A DNA stretch of 64,000 nucleotides from Rummeliibacillus sp044763875 (GCF_044763875.1 NZ_JBIWGZ010000001.1:372001-436000), one strand, 5' to 3'; shown: positions 35,672 through 45,024, numbered from the stretch's first letter. Notes: generated by a model not told the origin, from the letters alone. Program-made: numbers and translations.

Positions 35672-35710
35672 TTTGAATCGATTTAGCATATTTAGCTAAA
35701 TCGATTCAAA
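35672..35710 (+). repeat. perfect 16-bp inverted repeat inside the importer operon
   Basis: TTTGAATCGATTTAGC (35672-35687) and its exact complement (35695-35710) surround a 7-base loop. No T run follows, so it is not a typical terminator. It lies between the phosphatase-like gene and the first permease and may set differential mRNA stability or act as an operator. Confidence 0.85.
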
Positions 35711-35743
35711 TAAATTGCTAGCACAATAGAGGAGAGAAAAATC

Positions 35744-36598
35744 TTGCTCAAAATAAAAAAACAAAAGCTGTTTTTATTAGCTCTTTTACTGCCATTTTTC
35801 ATTCTGGTAATTGGCTTTGAAATTGGACCGTTAATTTCCATGGTGAAAGATAGCTTCTATGCAGACGATGGAATCAAATTTTCATTGGATCAATATATAA
35901 CTATATTCAAAAGTAAATTTTACTTACAAGGGATTCAAAACAGTGTTCTTATTTCAATATTTTCTGCAATAACTTCTATCATTGTGGCGATTGTTTTGGC
36001 TTATTCCTTTACAAAATTCTCAAAGAAAGCTCAAAACCGGCTACTCATGATTGCTAATATGACTTCTAATTTTGAAGGAATTCCTCTTTCATTTTCATAC
36101 ATTATTTTACTCGGAAACAATGGGCTATTTACTTTACTCTTCGCCAAACTTGGAATGGATGTTTTTGCCCACTTTAATTTATATTCCTGGACAGGATTAA
36201 TTCTCGTTTACGTTTACTTTCAAATACCATTGGCTATTATGCTTCTTTATCCCTCCTTTCAGGGGATTAAACACCAATGGAATGAAGCTGCAGCGTTATT
36301 AGGAGCTTCTAAACTTAAGTTTTGGATTCATATCGGACTACCAGTTTTGTTACCTAGTATTGTTGGTATATTCAGTATTTTGTTTGCGAATGCCATGGGG
36401 GCTTATGCAACAGCCTATGCCTTAGTCGGAAGCAACTATAATCTATTATCATTGCAAATAGCAAATCTTGTTTCTAGTGAAGTTACATTAAATCCACATC
36501 TAGGTAGTGCACTGGGTGTTCTATTAGCATCAACTATGATCGTAGCAATGTGGTTTAATCAGCGAATGATGCGTCGAGTTAGGAGAGATTTACGATGA
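35744..36598 (+). CDS. ABC importer permease 1
   Basis: A 284-residue inner-membrane protein of the PotB/ThiP-like type, with about six segments. The cytoplasmic coupling loop is 'WNEAAALLGASKLKFWIHIGLPVLLPS', matching the EAA motif. A TTG start follows a GAGGAGAG site (35731-35738). It overlaps permease 2 by four bases. Confidence 0.88.
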   Translation: MLKIKKQKLFLLALLLPFFILVIGFEIGPLISMVKDSFYADDGIKFSLDQYITIFKSKFYLQGIQNSVLISIFSAITSIIVAIVLAYSFTKFSKKAQNRLLMIANMTSNFEGIPLSFSYIILLGNNGLFTLLFAKLGMDVFAHFNLYSWTGLILVYVYFQIPLAIMLLYPSFQGIKHQWNEAAALLGASKLKFWIHIGLPVLLPSIVGIFSILFANAMGAYATAYALVGSNYNLLSLQIANLVSSEVTLNPHLGSALGVLLASTMIVAMWFNQRMMRRVRRDLR

Positions 36599-37398
36599 AG
36601 TCTTCTATGAAATTTCATAAATCTGCCGTAGGGTTATTAATCATTTATTTGTTAATTCCGTTACTGGGTACATTTTTATTTTCCATAGCTGGTACTTGGG
36701 ATCATACCATTTTACCTGAGTCTTGGACAATGAAATGGTATATTGAATTATTTCAAGATCCACGATATTTTGCTGCATTTCTACGAACGCTATTTCTGAT
36801 TGTTATGACAGTAGGACTCAGTATGTTAATCATGATACCTACCATTTTTATCATAAATGTCTATTTACCTAAATTGGAAGGATTGCTTCAAACCCTAGCC
36901 ATGCTTCCTTATGGAATTCCCTCAATTGTTGGGGCTGTTGGGTTAATTAAGTTATATTCCAATGGACCGATTCAAATTTCCGGTACACCGTGGATTTTGA
37001 TTGGTGCTTATTTTGTAACGATTTTACCATTCATGTATCAGGGGATTAGCAATAGTCTTCGGACCATAAATGCAGTAGAACTTGTTGACGCCGCTGAATT
37101 ACTGGGGGCAACAAAATTTCAAGCCTTTCGATCAGCAGTGTTACCCAATATTTTATCTGGTATTTTAGTATCTACTCTTTTATCCATTGCTCTTTTATTT
37201 GGTGAGTTTTCTTTTGCTAAGCTACTTGTTGGAGGGCAATTTGAAACTCTGCAAATTTATCTTTCTAACCAAATGATTAGTAGTGGCCATCTTTCAAGTG
37301 CAATTGTCATAACGTATTATTCAGTTATTATGATTTTAACATGGGTAATTTTAAAAATTACGTTTAAAGATCCAAAAAAGACTATTTCTACTAAATAA
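36595..37398 (+). CDS. ABC importer permease 2
   Basis: A 267-residue permease, the second half of the heterodimer. EAA loop 'VDAAELLGATKFQAFRSAVLPNIL' near residue 165, about six membrane segments, and a charged C terminus 'FKDPKKT'. ATG 36595 overlaps the first permease gene. The ATPase follows after 56 bases. Confidence 0.88.
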   Translation: MKSSMKFHKSAVGLLIIYLLIPLLGTFLFSIAGTWDHTILPESWTMKWYIELFQDPRYFAAFLRTLFLIVMTVGLSMLIMIPTIFIINVYLPKLEGLLQTLAMLPYGIPSIVGAVGLIKLYSNGPIQISGTPWILIGAYFVTILPFMYQGISNSLRTINAVELVDAAELLGATKFQAFRSAVLPNILSGILVSTLLSIALLFGEFSFAKLLVGGQFETLQIYLSNQMISSGHLSSAIVITYYSVIMILTWVILKITFKDPKKTISTK

Positions 37399-37454
37399 GA
37401 AATGAAGCTTAAGCAATATTCTAAAAAAATAACTTCTTTAGAAGGAGATAACTT

Positions 37455-38468
37455 ATGACATATGTAACGATTGATCAAGTGACCAAAAAATATGATAATC
37501 AGGTGGTTTTAAATAATATTTCCTTAACATTACAAAAAGGCGAATTTGCTACCCTTCTCGGGCAAAGTGGATGTGGGAAAAGTACATTATTACGTTCGAT
37601 AGCAGGACTTGAAGAAGTGGATGTAGGAAATATCTTAGTCGATCAAAAGAACATTACGAACTTATCATCACGCCAGCGTGAGGTTGGTATGGTGTTTCAG
37701 TCTTATGCTCTTTTCCCTAATATGAATGTTTTTGATAACATCGCATTTGGTCTTAAAATGAAAAAAGAGAAAAATATAAAATTAAAAGTGCAAAACATGA
37801 TTGATATGGTTGATTTGACAGGTAAAGAAGGTTCCTATCCTCATCAATTATCTGGCGGACAACAGCAGAGGGTTGCACTTGCACGTGCACTTGTGATGGA
37901 ACCGAAAGTATTACTTTTGGACGAACCATTAAGCGCGTTGGATGCAAAAATCAGAAAAAACCTACAAAAGGAATTAAGAAGAATACAAAGAGAATTGGAT
38001 ATTACAACAATCTTTGTTACCCATGATCAAGAAGAAGCGATGACGATGTCTGATAAAATCTTTATTATGAATCAAGGAAACATTGTTCAATCTGGTACAC
38101 CTTCAGACATTTATGTTTCTCCGGTCAATACATTTGTTGCAAAATTTATCGGAAACTATAATGTTATGAACTTGAACGCTTTTAATCAGCTTGTCAGTGG
38201 TAGCGAATTGAAGGGACAGGATGTAGCAATTCGTCCGGAAGTTTTACAATTGGTACCTGCTGATCGCGAACTCCCTGCACAATCAGATAATTGGAAAGCC
38301 AAGGGATCTATTAAGGATATTTCCATGACAGGGAATGTGTTAAGATATGAAGTGGAAGTGGATAGTTCAATTTTCCACGTGGATTCGCTTCACCATCAAG
38401 GCGGAATTCTTGATAAAGGCACATCTGTTCAAATTCTTATACCCAAAAAAGATTGTATCGCTTTATAA
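37455..38468 (+). CDS. ABC importer ATP-binding protein (PotA-like, with TOBE domain)
   Basis: A 337-residue ATPase: Walker A 'LLGQSGCGKSTLLRSI', Q-loop 'VFQSYALFPNM', signature 'LSGGQQQRVALARAL', Walker B 'VLLLDEPLSALDA', H-loop 'VTHDQEEAM'. Residues ~235-337 form a TOBE-type domain starting around 'DVAIRPEVLQLV'. This architecture is common to polyamine, iron, sulfate and phosphonate importers, so it does not fix the ligand. AGAAGGAGAT ribosome site. Confidence 0.9.
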   Translation: MTYVTIDQVTKKYDNQVVLNNISLTLQKGEFATLLGQSGCGKSTLLRSIAGLEEVDVGNILVDQKNITNLSSRQREVGMVFQSYALFPNMNVFDNIAFGLKMKKEKNIKLKVQNMIDMVDLTGKEGSYPHQLSGGQQQRVALARALVMEPKVLLLDEPLSALDAKIRKNLQKELRRIQRELDITTIFVTHDQEEAMTMSDKIFIMNQGNIVQSGTPSDIYVSPVNTFVAKFIGNYNVMNLNAFNQLVSGSELKGQDVAIRPEVLQLVPADRELPAQSDNWKAKGSIKDISMTGNVLRYEVEVDSSIFHVDSLHHQGGILDKGTSVQILIPKKDCIAL

Positions 38469-38498
38469 CTTATGAGTATTTAGGAGATATTAGGACTT

Positions 38499-39281
38499 AT
38501 GACCATTTTACCCGAGGAAAGAAAGCATGAAATATTAAATTTACTTAAAAGAGATGGGAAAGTAAAAGTCGCTGATTTAGCTAAACAATTTAGTATTTCT
38601 GAGGAATCCATACGGCGCGATTTGACGATGCTTGAAGAGAAGGGGTCCCTAAAAAAGGTTTATGGTGGGGCGATTGCAACCATCTTCCAATCAGGAGAGC
38701 CTCCATTTGAACAGCGAACAACAGTAAATCAAGCAGAAAAGATTATAATAGGAAAAAAGGCAGCAGAACTTATTTCCGATGGTGATGTTATTGCGATCGA
38801 TGTCGGCACCACCACGCTTGAATTTGCACATTTTATTCAAAATCGAAAGAACTTGACCATTCTAACAAACTCTATTCCTGTCTCTACTGTATTAATGGAA
38901 TCTCTCAATCAAAACAAATTTACAGGAGAGATCTTATTGCTGGGGGGACAAATTGACCCTAAACAGCAGTCTGTAAGTGGGCATCTAACCGAACAAATGT
39001 TGAACCAATTCAATATTGATAAGGCGTTCATTTCAGCCGGTGGTGTATCGATCCAGAATGGAGTAAGCAATTATCATTTAAACGAATCGTTCGTTTCTCG
39101 AATCATGGTCGAAGTGTCAAAACAAATCATTCTATTAGCTGATCATTCTAAATTAGGTGTGGATACCTTCAATAAAGTTTGCCCATTAAATAAAGTCGAC
39201 ATGATTGTCTGCGATCAGACATATCCATATACCTGGAAGGATGACTTAAAGGCTTACGAAACCGAATGGATTAAAGCATAG
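38499..39281 (+). CDS. DeoR-family transcriptional regulator
   Basis: A 260-residue regulator: N-terminal helix-turn-helix 'VKVADLAKQFSISEESIRRDLTMLEEKGSLKKVYGGA' (residues ~20-56) and a sugar-phosphate sensor domain with 'GDVIAIDVGTTTLEFA' and 'ILLADHSKLG'. DeoR proteins usually sense phosphorylated sugars, so the effector may be a product of the operon's own hydrolases. It probably controls the promoter before 33636, with which it shares the operon. Confidence 0.9.
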   Translation: MTILPEERKHEILNLLKRDGKVKVADLAKQFSISEESIRRDLTMLEEKGSLKKVYGGAIATIFQSGEPPFEQRTTVNQAEKIIIGKKAAELISDGDVIAIDVGTTTLEFAHFIQNRKNLTILTNSIPVSTVLMESLNQNKFTGEILLLGGQIDPKQQSVSGHLTEQMLNQFNIDKAFISAGGVSIQNGVSNYHLNESFVSRIMVEVSKQIILLADHSKLGVDTFNKVCPLNKVDMIVCDQTYPYTWKDDLKAYETEWIKA

Positions 39282-39296
39282 GAGGAGCCAAACAAT

Positions 39297-40169
39297 ATGA
39301 GTTTAATTGCAATCGATTTAGATGGAACACTATTAAACCATCAAAATGAAATTAGCAAAGAAAATTTAAGCGCCATCAAGAATGCTCAAGAAAATGGAAT
39401 AGAAGTGGTCATATCAACAGGTCGAGCCTATTTTGATGTGAAAAATATTTGCAAAAAGGCCGGACTATCAACCTATGTAATCGGAACAAATGGTGCAACC
39501 ATTCATTCAAAAGATGACAAGCGGATTGATGTCACTACGATAGATAAAAACAGTGTCCTTTCTATTCTCCAGTGGCTAGATGAACGTGAATATTACTATG
39601 AAGTTTTTACAGATAAAGCTATTTATGCTCTAAAAAAACACAGAGAGCATTTTCATAATGAAATTCAAATCCTAAAAAACAGTAATTTAGACGAAAAAAT
39701 GAAGGAAATTGTTGATGTAGCCGAAAGGCAATTTGATCAATTTGGTTATGTTTTAGTTGAAAACTATCATGATATCTTAAATATAGAAGAAAACTTTTAT
39801 AATATATTAGCATGTTCCTTTGATCAAAAGAAATTGATAGAAGCAAAAGAACTTATCAAAAGTATGGATGGTGTAATGGCCGTCTCATCAGCCGACCATA
39901 ATATTGAAATAACAAATAATAACGCTTCAAAAGGAATTGCGCTTGAAAAATTAGCTACTTTATTGAAGCTTTCCCTTAATCGTTCAATGGCTATTGGTGA
40001 CAGCAACAATGATTTATCCATGTTTAAGAAAGTTGGCTACAGTATTGCAATGGGAAATGCAAAAGATGAGATAAAAGAAATTTGCACCGCAACCACACTA
40101 ACAAATGATAAAAATGGTGTAGCTCACGCTATTTACCTATACCTTGAAAATATCGTATTACAAAAATAA
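39297..40169 (+). CDS. HAD-superfamily phosphatase, Cof type
   Basis: A 290-residue type IIB HAD hydrolase: motif I 'IAIDLDGTLLNH' with the nucleophile aspartate, motif II 'VVISTGRAY', a cap domain at ~85-200, then 'NASKGIALEKLA' and motif IV 'MAIGDSNNDLSMFKKVG'. It dephosphorylates small phosphometabolites. Last gene of the importer operon, with an AGGAGGAG site, so it may remove phosphate from the product of the phosphodiesterase-like enzyme. Confidence 0.9.
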   Translation: MSLIAIDLDGTLLNHQNEISKENLSAIKNAQENGIEVVISTGRAYFDVKNICKKAGLSTYVIGTNGATIHSKDDKRIDVTTIDKNSVLSILQWLDEREYYYEVFTDKAIYALKKHREHFHNEIQILKNSNLDEKMKEIVDVAERQFDQFGYVLVENYHDILNIEENFYNILACSFDQKKLIEAKELIKSMDGVMAVSSADHNIEITNNNASKGIALEKLATLLKLSLNRSMAIGDSNNDLSMFKKVGYSIAMGNAKDEIKEICTATTLTNDKNGVAHAIYLYLENIVLQK

Positions 40170-40350
40170 CATGCTAATATGGTAGATTAATATCTTTATA
40201 TGCATGACAATTGTGATTTTGAAAAGAAAAGCGGGCGAAAAAAAGGAAATTTGAGTTATATTTTTTGAATTTTTAAAAAATATAGGTAAATTTTCCGTAT
40301 TAAAGAATCGTAAGCAATTAATAATGGAACTACAAAAGGAGATCCATCAG

Positions 40351-40692
40351 ATGGCATGGATTTATTTGATCATTGCAGGATTATTAGAAATAGTGTGGGT
40401 TGTAGGCCTAAAATATTCACAAGGATTTACTGTACTAATCCCTAGTGTTTTAACGGTGGGAATCATTATTTTTAGTTTTTTCTTATTATCTAAAGCAATA
40501 CATTCCATACCAATTGGAACTGGATATGCTATTTTTACAGGTTTAGGTACCATTGGAACTGCTGCAATTGGCGTCATTTTTTGGGGAGAACCCATCAATA
40601 TGTTAAAAGTGTTCTTTATAATGTTAATGATTATTGGAATCATTGGATTGAAAGTTATACCAGAAGGTGTCAAGAGAAATGTACAGAGGTAG
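40351..40692 (+). CDS. SMR-family efflux protein, subunit 1
   Basis: A 113-residue protein with four membrane helices. The conserved glutamate E11 in 'IAGLLEIVWVVGLK' and 'GTGYAIFTGLGTIGTA' match small multidrug resistance or guanidinium exporters. ATG 40351 follows AAAGGAGATCC; earlier in-frame ATG 40324 has no site. It is co-encoded with a second SMR gene, suggesting an EbrAB/YkkCD-like heterodimer. No guanidine riboswitch was recognised upstream. Confidence 0.88.
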   Translation: MAWIYLIIAGLLEIVWVVGLKYSQGFTVLIPSVLTVGIIIFSFFLLSKAIHSIPIGTGYAIFTGLGTIGTAAIGVIFWGEPINMLKVFFIMLMIIGIIGLKVIPEGVKRNVQR

Positions 40693-40701
40693 GTAAATAA
40701 A

Positions 40702-41025
40702 ATGATGTCTTGGTTTTTACTTCTTATCGCCGGCTTAGCTGAGATAGGTAGTGTCATAAGCCTTAAGAAAGCTAATGGATTTACAAAATGGTTCCCTTCA
40801 ATAACCTGTCTTTGTTTTGGAAGCTTAAGCTTTTATTTTCTTTCACTTTCCTTAAAAACACTCCCCATCGGGCCAGCATACGCAATTTGGACAGCCATTG
40901 GCTCTGTAGGAAGTGTACTATTTGGAATGATATTCTTCCAAGAATCTAGAGATAGGAAACGAATTGCTTTAATCATTTGCATTCTAATTGGAGCAATTGG
41001 TGTTAAAATAACCTCTGGACATTAA
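40702..41025 (+). CDS. SMR-family efflux protein, subunit 2
   Basis: A 107-residue four-helix protein. The helix-1 glutamate is in 'LIAGLAEIGSVISLK', and 'PIGPAYAIWTAIGSVGSVL' is the helix-3 signature. It starts nine bases after subunit 1. Paired SMR proteins usually assemble with opposite topologies. The exported compound cannot be named from the sequence. Confidence 0.87.
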   Translation: MMSWFLLLIAGLAEIGSVISLKKANGFTKWFPSITCLCFGSLSFYFLSLSLKTLPIGPAYAIWTAIGSVGSVLFGMIFFQESRDRKRIALIICILIGAIGVKITSGH

Positions 41026-41067
41026 ACCATTAGGACCCTCGAATTCCAATTTAAAAGGAGAAAAGTG

Positions 41068-42423
41068 ATGAGTGCATTTCAGATAGATGGAAAAACAGTA
41101 GAAGATTTGAAAAATGAGCACCCTTTACTGAAAGAGTTAATAGCAACAAAGGAAATATTTTGGACAAATCCTAAATATGAGTTGTTTCAAAATGGAATGA
41201 AGAAAACAAAGCTAGATGAAGTAGATGTAAAAGGGGCGGAGGAGAGATTAAAACGATTTGCTCCTTACATTGCTAAAGTTTTTCCAGAAACAAGTAAGTC
41301 TAATGGAATTATAGAATCTCCAATAGTTAAAATTCCATCAATGAAACAACATTTAGAGCAAGTTCATGATCTTCAAATACCAGGAGAGTTTTTACTAAAA
41401 TGTGACAGCCAGCTACCTATTTCAGGCTCTATAAAAGCAAGAGGTGGTATTTATGAAGTTCTAAAATATGCAGAAAAATTACTTCTAGAAAAAGAAATGA
41501 TTACGATGAAAGATGATTATTCTTTAATTGATAATGAGGAATTCAGAAACTTCTTATCACAATACTCCATTGCAGTGGGATCAACTGGTAATTTAGGACT
41601 TAGCATTGGAATAATGAGTGCAAAAATGGGTTTTAGCGTAACAGTTCATATGTCTGCAGATGCAAAAAAATGGAAAAAAGATCTCCTTAGAACTAAAGGA
41701 GTAACCGTGATTGAATATAAAGAAGATTATAGTCAGGCAGTAGAAGAAGGGCGAAAGCACGCCAATAGTCAGCCAAACTGCTACTTCATTGATGATGAAA
41801 ATTCTAGCGACTTATTTTTAGGTTATGCAGTGGCAGCTTCACGATTGCAAAGCCAACTAATCGACATGAACATAACTGTTGATGAAGACCATCCACTATT
41901 TGTATACCTGCCATGTGGAGTAGGGGGAGGTCCAGGTGGAGTGGCATTCGGTTTAAAATTAGCTTATCAAGATCATGTCCACTGTTTCTTTGCGGAACCG
42001 ACCCATTCGCCTTGTATGTTACTTGGATTAGTAACGGGATTACATGATAAAGTTTCTGTTCAGGATATTGGTATAGACAACCTAACAGCGGCAGACGGGC
42101 TTGCAGTAGGAAGACCATCTGGTTTTGTTGGCCAAACAATGGAGCCATTTTTAAGTGGTTGTTATACGGTAAGTGATGATAATATGTATAAACTACTAAG
42201 TGCTATGATTGATTCAGAAAATATTCACCTTGAGCCATCTGCACTTACAAGTGTGTTTGGCCCAAGCCAATTACTTAAAGAAAAATCAGGACAAGAATAT
42301 ATCAAGGAACATAACTTAGAGGGCATATTGAAAAATGCCACACACATCATGTGGGCTACAGGCGGCAGTATGGTCCCTAAAGAAGTGATGGAAGAATATT
42401 ATAAAAAGGGATTGGGTTGTTAA
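41068..42423 (+). CDS. dsdA: D-serine dehydratase
   Basis: A PLP enzyme that deaminates D-serine to pyruvate and ammonia. The PLP lysine is in 'SGSIKARGGIYEVL', with 'SIAVGSTGNLGLSIG', the glycine loop 'LPCGVGGGPGGVAFG' and 'FFAEPTHSPCMLLG' typical of DsdA. It has 451 residues. ATG 41068 is seven bases from AGGAG; GTG 41065 is an alternative. It lies 42 bases after the SMR pair, so the genes may be cotranscribed, although no functional link is evident. Confidence 0.94.
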   Translation: MSAFQIDGKTVEDLKNEHPLLKELIATKEIFWTNPKYELFQNGMKKTKLDEVDVKGAEERLKRFAPYIAKVFPETSKSNGIIESPIVKIPSMKQHLEQVHDLQIPGEFLLKCDSQLPISGSIKARGGIYEVLKYAEKLLLEKEMITMKDDYSLIDNEEFRNFLSQYSIAVGSTGNLGLSIGIMSAKMGFSVTVHMSADAKKWKKDLLRTKGVTVIEYKEDYSQAVEEGRKHANSQPNCYFIDDENSSDLFLGYAVAASRLQSQLIDMNITVDEDHPLFVYLPCGVGGGPGGVAFGLKLAYQDHVHCFFAEPTHSPCMLLGLVTGLHDKVSVQDIGIDNLTAADGLAVGRPSGFVGQTMEPFLSGCYTVSDDNMYKLLSAMIDSENIHLEPSALTSVFGPSQLLKEKSGQEYIKEHNLEGILKNATHIMWATGGSMVPKEVMEEYYKKGLGC

Positions 42424-42579
42424 GATACACAATTAATTTTCTAGAGAGAAACAAGATACACATCTTTTATAAAAAGCATTACCTATATACATTTTCAAAC
42501 ATGACAAATTCAAAGTTCTTACTTAATAAACAAGGATAATGCCTCTATCAATGTCTAAATCCAAATACGCAAAATTATT

Positions 42580-42619
42580 AGACCCTAACAATATTATCAT
42601 AATATGTTAGGGTCTTTAT
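42580..42619 (+). terminator. terminator after dsdA
   Basis: An 11-bp stem AGACCCTAACA (42580-42590) / TGTTAGGGTCT (42605-42615) followed by TTTAT. Confidence 0.8.
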
Positions 42620-42801
42620 GTTTACTAATGTATATTAAACCGAATTTAGATAAAATTATCTCTAGATGGATTTTTTGATAAAAAGATATTATGAACTAAA
42701 CAAAGCGGAGCATTTGTAGAATACATTAATTATTTTGATGTCACTCAAAAAATAAAATAGATAAAAATTGATAATAAAAAACTTATATATCTATCTATGT
42801 T

Positions 42802-42924
42802 GATGTGGAATTAGCGAAGACTCCTGCGGGAAAGCGAGACAGGTGAGACCCCGCAGTGAAGCACGGTACGGGCTTCCGAGGAGGCTCAACGCTCGCCCGC
42901 GGAAAGCGAAGCTAATTCCACATC
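42802..42924. repeat. dispersed GC-rich hairpin repeat, copy B
   Basis: A 123-base element with perfect 14-bp terminal inverted arms, GATGTGGAATTAGC (42802-42815) and its complement (42911-42924). It shares GACTCCTGCGGGAAAGCGAG, GACAGGTGAGACCCCGCAG, CTTCCGAGGAGGCTCAACG and CGCCCGCGGAAAGCGAAGC with the other copies, but lacks their CTGCGACGAAG module. Confidence 0.88.
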
Positions 42925-42991
42925 ATGCAAAATTAGAGATTAATAAATGTTCGTATATATATTATGAAATTGATTATATATATCTTTACAA

Positions 42992-43037
42992 TTAAAAAAG
43001 TAGTTGGAAGGAAAGATATTCCCTCATCCAACTACTT
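42992..43037 (-). terminator. terminator after actP
   Basis: TCCAACTACTT (43027-43037) and its complement (42999-43009) form a stem, with a T run on the minus strand after it. Confidence 0.82.
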
Positions 43038-43062
43038 CTTTATTTTTATTGCAAGCTAATTT

Positions 43063-44595
43063 TTATAAGTTTGGTTTTAAACCCGTATTTGCTTTAACTT
43101 CAACTTCAGCATATTTTTTAGCATCTGCTTTTTGGCCAACAAGTGAACCAATCCAACCTGCTAAGAAACCAAGTGGTACAGAAACAATTGCAGGATTTGT
43201 AAGAGGGAATAATGGTGTACCTGTTAGAATTGCGGCACCATCTGGATTCCAAATGTTAGGACTTAATGATACAAGTACTAAAGCAGAAACTAAACCTGTT
43301 ACCATTGCAGAAACTGCACCAGTTGTATTGAATTTTTTGTAATAGATTGTGTAAATGATAACTGGTAAGTTCGCACTTGCTGCGATACAGAATGCAAGTG
43401 ATACTAAGAACGCTACGTTTAAAGTTTGTGCACCTAAAGCAAGTATGATAGAGAATACTGCTACACCGATTGATGCAAAGCGAGCAGCTTTCATTTGTTG
43501 CTTTTCAGTAACATTGCCTTTTTTAATGATTTGTCCATAAATATCATGAGCGAATGCAGATGCACCTGATAGTACTAAACCTGCTACTACTGCAAGAATT
43601 GTTGCGAATGCAACAGCACAAACAAATGACATTAGTAAGTCGCCACCTAAAGCTTCAGCAAGTAGGGGAGCAGCCATGTTACCAGCAGGGTTTGCTGCTA
43701 TAATTTTCTCAGCTCCAACAAATTTTGCTGCACCGAATCCTAAGAAAATAGTTAAGATATAGAAGATACCTACAATCCAAGTTGCAGTAACTACTGAACT
43801 ACGTGCTGTTTTTGCATCTTTTACTGTGAAGAAACGCATTAAGATATGAGGAAGACCTGCAGTACCCAAAACTAATGCGATCATCATTGATAAAGTATCA
43901 ACACCATTTGAATATTTTACGCCAGCATTCAAGTATGCTTCTCCATGAGGAGTTGCTGTTTTAACCGATGAGAACATTTCTAAAATATTGAAATTGAATT
44001 TCATTAATACAAGGAATGAGATAATGACAGTACCAATCATTAATAACACAGCTTTAATAATTTGTACCCAACTTGTTGCAGCCATACCACCCCAAAGAAC
44101 ATAGATTGTCATCATGATACCAACAAGTAAAACTGCTACCCAATAATCAATACCTAATAATAATTGAATAAGTGCGCCTGCACCAACTAACTGTGCAATC
44201 ATGTAGAACAATACAATTACAATTGTGCTAACTGCTGCTGTCCCACGAACTTTTTTCTGATCAAAACGTGCAGTAATCATATCTGCTAAAGTATAACGTC
44301 CAAGATTTCGTAATGGTTCAGCCACAATATATAAAACTACTAAGTAAGCAACTAAATAACCAATACTATAGAAGAAACCATCAAATCCAAATAGAGCAAT
44401 TGCACCAGCAATACCTAAGAATGAGGCTGCTGATAGATAGTCACCTGCAATGGCAATACCATTTTGCCAACCTGTAAGTCCACCACCTGCAGTATAGAAT
44501 TCACTTGCAGAATTAGTTCGTTTAGAAGCAATATAAGTTACAACTAATGTTAAACCTACGATTGCTAGGAAGAATATGATTCCAACTGTGCTCAT
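43063..44595 (-). CDS. actP: sodium:solute symporter, acetate permease-like
   Basis: A 510-residue SSS-family symporter with about thirteen membrane helices: 'SEFYTAGGGLTGWQNGIAIAGDYLSAASFLGIAGAIALFGFDG' (positions ~30-75) is the ActP-type signature, and 'LGTAGLPHILMRFFTV' is also present. The pairing with a yjcH/DUF485 gene whose stop shares a base with the actP ATG is characteristic of the yjcH-actP unit. Likely to take up acetate or another short monocarboxylate. Confidence 0.85.
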   Translation of the reverse strand: MSTVGIIFFLAIVGLTLVVTYIASKRTNSASEFYTAGGGLTGWQNGIAIAGDYLSAASFLGIAGAIALFGFDGFFYSIGYLVAYLVVLYIVAEPLRNLGRYTLADMITARFDQKKVRGTAAVSTIVIVLFYMIAQLVGAGALIQLLLGIDYWVAVLLVGIMMTIYVLWGGMAATSWVQIIKAVLLMIGTVIISFLVLMKFNFNILEMFSSVKTATPHGEAYLNAGVKYSNGVDTLSMMIALVLGTAGLPHILMRFFTVKDAKTARSSVVTATWIVGIFYILTIFLGFGAAKFVGAEKIIAANPAGNMAAPLLAEALGGDLLMSFVCAVAFATILAVVAGLVLSGASAFAHDIYGQIIKKGNVTEKQQMKAARFASIGVAVFSIILALGAQTLNVAFLVSLAFCIAASANLPVIIYTIYYKKFNTTGAVSAMVTGLVSALVLVSLSPNIWNPDGAAILTGTPLFPLTNPAIVSVPLGFLAGWIGSLVGQKADAKKYAEVEVKANTGLKPNL

Positions 44596-44996
44596 TAATA
44601 ACCACCATCCTTAGCCTTTTCAATGATTTTATTTGCATCTTCATCAAATGAAGCTGCTTTTTTAACATACGTCATACATAAAATCCATGTCATGATGAAT
44701 AGACCTAACGAATAAATCCATACCCATGTAATATCCCCAATTGCTTTCCCATCCAAAACTGAAGTAAAAGAAGTTAAAATAGGAAGTAAAATATAAAGTC
44801 CTAAAAATAAAATGGAAATAGGTAATATAAATCCGGTTTTCTTCTTTACAAGCGCTTTGAATTCAGAACTTTCTGAAATCGATACATACTCTTCAGGAGT
44901 ATAATCTTTTTTAGTTCCTTTCCCCGATTGCCTTGTAGCTTTCTCTTGTCCCAAAGCATGATCTTTTTGTAACGTATTTGATAGATCTTGACTCAT
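44595..44996 (-). CDS. yjcH: DUF485 membrane protein, YjcH-like
   Basis: A 133-residue partner of ActP-type symporters. The N-terminal half is polar; 'EFKALVKKKTGFILPISILFLGLYILLPIL' (around residues 50-80) is the DUF485 core and first helix, and a second helix follows at ~95-120. ATG 44996 has AAGGGGG upstream; the frame also extends to 45041 without a site. The promoter at 45054-45082 and a cre-like palindrome lie just before it. Its molecular function is not known. Confidence 0.85.
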   Translation of the reverse strand: MSQDLSNTLQKDHALGQEKATRQSGKGTKKDYTPEEYVSISESSEFKALVKKKTGFILPISILFLGLYILLPILTSFTSVLDGKAIGDITWVWIYSLGLFIMTWILCMTYVKKAASFDEDANKIIEKAKDGGY

Positions 44997-45024
44997 ATCA
45001 AATCCCCCTTTGTTTATTCGTGAC

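Larger units (their letters stand above)
42424..43062. other. intergenic region with terminators and a dispersed repeat
   Basis: It contains a terminator for dsdA (42580-42619), the GC-rich repeat at 42802-42924 and the actP terminator (42992-43037). No gene-like frame was supported. Confidence 0.7.

Noticed and set aside
40170..40350. Guanidine (ykkC-type) riboswitch before the SMR pair
   Set aside because: Searched for by eye because SMR pairs often have one; the conserved motifs are not present.
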